A DNA stretch of 64,000 nucleotides from contig NC_080057.1 of assembly GCF_026212465.1 (NCBI RefSeq), positions 8,543,398 to 8,607,397 on the forward strand, written 5' to 3'. The translations under genes and the position numbers were made by a program. This stretch comes from Amaranthus tricolor (taxonomy: Eukaryota > Streptophyta > Magnoliopsida > Caryophyllales > Amaranthaceae). This document shows positions 61,600 through 64,000 of the stretch, piece by piece (within the stretch, counting starts at the first letter, position 1; every line of letters starts with the position of its first letter). The notes below the pieces were generated by a model. That model searched no databases, was not told where the DNA came from, and saw only the letters and a list, made by a program, of their open reading frames with translations.

Positions 61600-64000
61600 T
61601 TGTTCATTCTTCATCGTTCATTCTTCATCGTTCATTCTTCATTGATCATTGATCCTTGTTCATTCTTCATCGTTCATTCGTCATTGACCATTAATCCTTG
61701 TTTATTCTTCATCGTTCATTCTTCATTGATCATTGATCTTTGTTCATTCTTCATCGTTCATTTGTCATTGATCATTGATCCTTGTTCATTCTTCATCGTT
61801 CATTCTTCATTGATCATTGATCCTTGTTCATTCTTCATCGTTCATTCTTCATTGATCATTGATCCTTGTTCATTCTTCATCGTTCATTCTTCATTGATCA
61901 TTGATTCTTGTTTATTCTTCATCGTTCATTCTTCATTGGTCATTGATCCTTGTTCATTCTTCATCGTTCACTCGTCATTGACCATTAATCCTTGTTCATT
62001 CTTCATCGTTTATTCTTCATTGATCATTGATCCTTGTACATTCTTCATCGTTCTTTCTTCATTGATCATTGATCCTTGTTCATTCTTCATCGTTCATTCG
62101 ACATTGACCATTAATCCTTGTTCATTCTTCATCGTTCATTATTCATTGATAATTGATCCTTGTTCATTCTTCATCGTTCATTCTTCTTCGTTCATTCTTC
62201 ATTGATCATTGATCCTTGTTCATTCCTCATCGTTCATTCTTCATTGATCATTGATCCTTGTTCATTCTTCATCGTTCATTCGTCATTGACCATTGATCCT
62301 TGTTCATTCTTCATCGTTCATTCGTCATTGATCATTTGATCCTTGTTCATTCTTCATCGTTCATTCCTCATTGATCATTGATCCTTGTTCATTCTTCATC
62401 GTTCATTCGTCATTGATCATTGATCCTTGTTCATTCTTCATCATTCATTCTGCATTGATCATTGATTCTTGTTCATTCTACATCGTTCATTCGTCATTGA
62501 CCATTAATCCTTGTTCATTCTTCATCGTTCGTTCTTCATTGATCATTGATCCTTGTTCATTCTTCATCGTTCATTCTTCTTTGATCATTGATCCTTGTTC
62601 ATTCTTCATCGTTCATTCGTCATTGATCATTGATCCTTGTTCATTTTTCATCGTTCATTCGTCATTGATCATTGATCTTTGTTCATTCTTCATCGTTCAT
62701 TCTTCATTGACCATTGATCCTTGTTCATTCTTCATCGTTCATTCTTCATTGATCATTGATCCTTGTTCATTCTTCATCGTTCATTCGTCATTGACCATTA
62801 ATCCTTACCATTGATCCTTGTTCATTCTTCATCGTTCATTTGTCATTGATAATTGATCCTTGTTCATTCTTCATCGTTAATTCGTCATTGACCATTAATC
62901 CTTGTTTATTCTTCATCGTTCATTCTTCATTGATCATTGATCCTTGTTCATTCTTCATCGTTCATTTGTCATTGATAATTGATCCTTGTTCATTCTTCAT
63001 CGTTCATTCTTCATTGAGCATTCATCCTTGTTCATTCTTCATCGTTCATTCTTCATTGATCATTGATCCTTGTTGATTCTTCATCGTTCATTCGTCATTG
63101 ACGATTGATCCTTGTTTATTCTTCATCGTTCATCCTTCATTGATCATTGATCCTTGTTCATTCTTCATCGTTCATTCGTCATTGACCATTAATCCTTGTT
63201 TATTCTTCATCGTTCATTCTTCATTGATCATTGATCCTTGTTCATTCTTCATCGTTCATTCGTCATTGATAATTGATCCTTGTTCATTCTTCATCGTTCA
63301 TTCTTCATTGAGCATTGATCCTTGTTCATTCTTCATCGTTCATTCTTCATTGATCATTGATCCTTGTTGATTCTTCATCGTTCATTCGTCATTGACCATT
63401 GATCCTTGTTTATTCTTCATCGTTCATTCTTCATTGATCATTGATCCTTGTTCATTCTTCATCGTTCATTTGTCATTGATCATTGATCCTTGTTGATTCT
63501 TCATCGTTCATTCGTCATTGACCATTGATCCTTGTTTATTCTTCATCGTTCATTCTTCATTGATCATTGATCCTTGTTCATTCTTCATCGTTCATTTGTC
63601 ATTGATCATTGATCCTTGTTCATTCTTCATCGTTCATTCTTCATTGATCATTGATCCTTGTTCATTCTTCATCGTTCATTCTTCATTGATCATTGATCCT
63701 TGTTCATTCTTCATCGTTCATTCTTCATTGATCATTGATTCTTGTTTATTCTTCATCGTTCATTCTTCATTGGTCATTGATCCTTGTTCATTCTTCATCG
63801 TTCACTCGTCATTGACCATTGATCCTTGTTCATTCTTCATCGTTCATTCGTCATTGATCATTTGATCCTTGTTCATTCTTCATCGTTCATTCCTCATTGA
63901 TCATTGATCCTTGTTCATTCTTCATCGTTCATTCGTCATTGATCAGTGATCCTTGTTCATTCTTCATCATTCATTCTTCATTGATCATTGATCCTTGTTC

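Larger units (their letters stand above)
39358..64000 (+). repeat. 42-bp satellite array, block 4
   Basis: The same monomer and orientation as the earlier blocks, running to the end of the window. The 39.4-52.7 kb part contains many CCTTGATCATTC and AATCGTTG variants and tandem units of 0.7-2.2 kb. The 52.7-64 kb part is more heterogeneous and holds most of the indels that break the 7-bp register (near 52707, 54688, 61192, 61429, 62337, 62804 and 63863). No gene or other insertion is visible. Confidence 0.96.

Noticed and set aside
1..64000. CRISPR-like direct repeats
   Set aside because: There are no unique spacers; the whole 42-bp unit repeats in tandem, and the context is a plant chromosome with LTR retrotransposons.
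1..64000. Telomeric or interstitial telomere repeat
   Set aside because: The heptamer period matches plant telomeres in length only; no TTTAGGG or CCCTAAA runs are present.

Overview
The window is almost entirely one satellite DNA. About 58.1 kb of the 64.0 kb (roughly 91%) is a head-to-tail array of a 42-bp monomer, all in the same orientation, broken by three LTR-retrotransposon-derived insertions. The retroelements are of plant type: a Ty3/gypsy integrase with H2C2, DD35E and GPF modules, an initiator-tRNA-Met primer binding site, and TG...CA LTRs. The source is therefore very probably a plant nuclear chromosome, perhaps a eudicot, in a heterochromatic satellite block that could be pericentromeric, centromeric or subtelomeric. 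I cannot name the species or match the satellite to a described family. No host protein gene, rRNA, tRNA or CRISPR array is visible.

Layout: satellite block 1 (1-18991); element 1, an internally deleted gypsy element on the minus strand with a perfect 5-bp target duplication (18992-21612); satellite block 2 (21613-24606); element 2, a 957-bp solo LTR (24607-25563); satellite block 3 (25564-37076); element 3, a short non-autonomous element with two LTRs and a gag-like zinc knuckle (37077 to about 39357); satellite block 4 (39358-64000).

The satellite has nested structure. The 42-bp monomer is six heptamers related to TTCATTS, grouped as three 14-bp modules. Length variants are mostly 7- or 14-bp steps, and distances between shared variants across kilobases are multiples of 7 once a few 1-, 2- and 6-bp indels are accounted for. 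Above this lie segmental duplications of about 1.2, 5.4, 3.0-3.1, 2.2 and 0.7-1.8 kb. The long open frames that appear to encode a 14-residue repeat (SSLIIDPCSFFIVH) arise because 42 is divisible by 3 and one frame lacks a stop; I do not treat them as genes.

The only real coding remnants belong to retroelements: an RNase H tail plus complete integrase (19953-21431, minus) and a gag-like ORF (37936-38718, plus). The most informative points are the heptamer register, the LTR-encoded end of the element 1 integrase (a trait I associate with the centromere-targeting CRM clade), an empty-site paralogue of the solo LTR insertion, and a 165-bp flank duplication around element 3.
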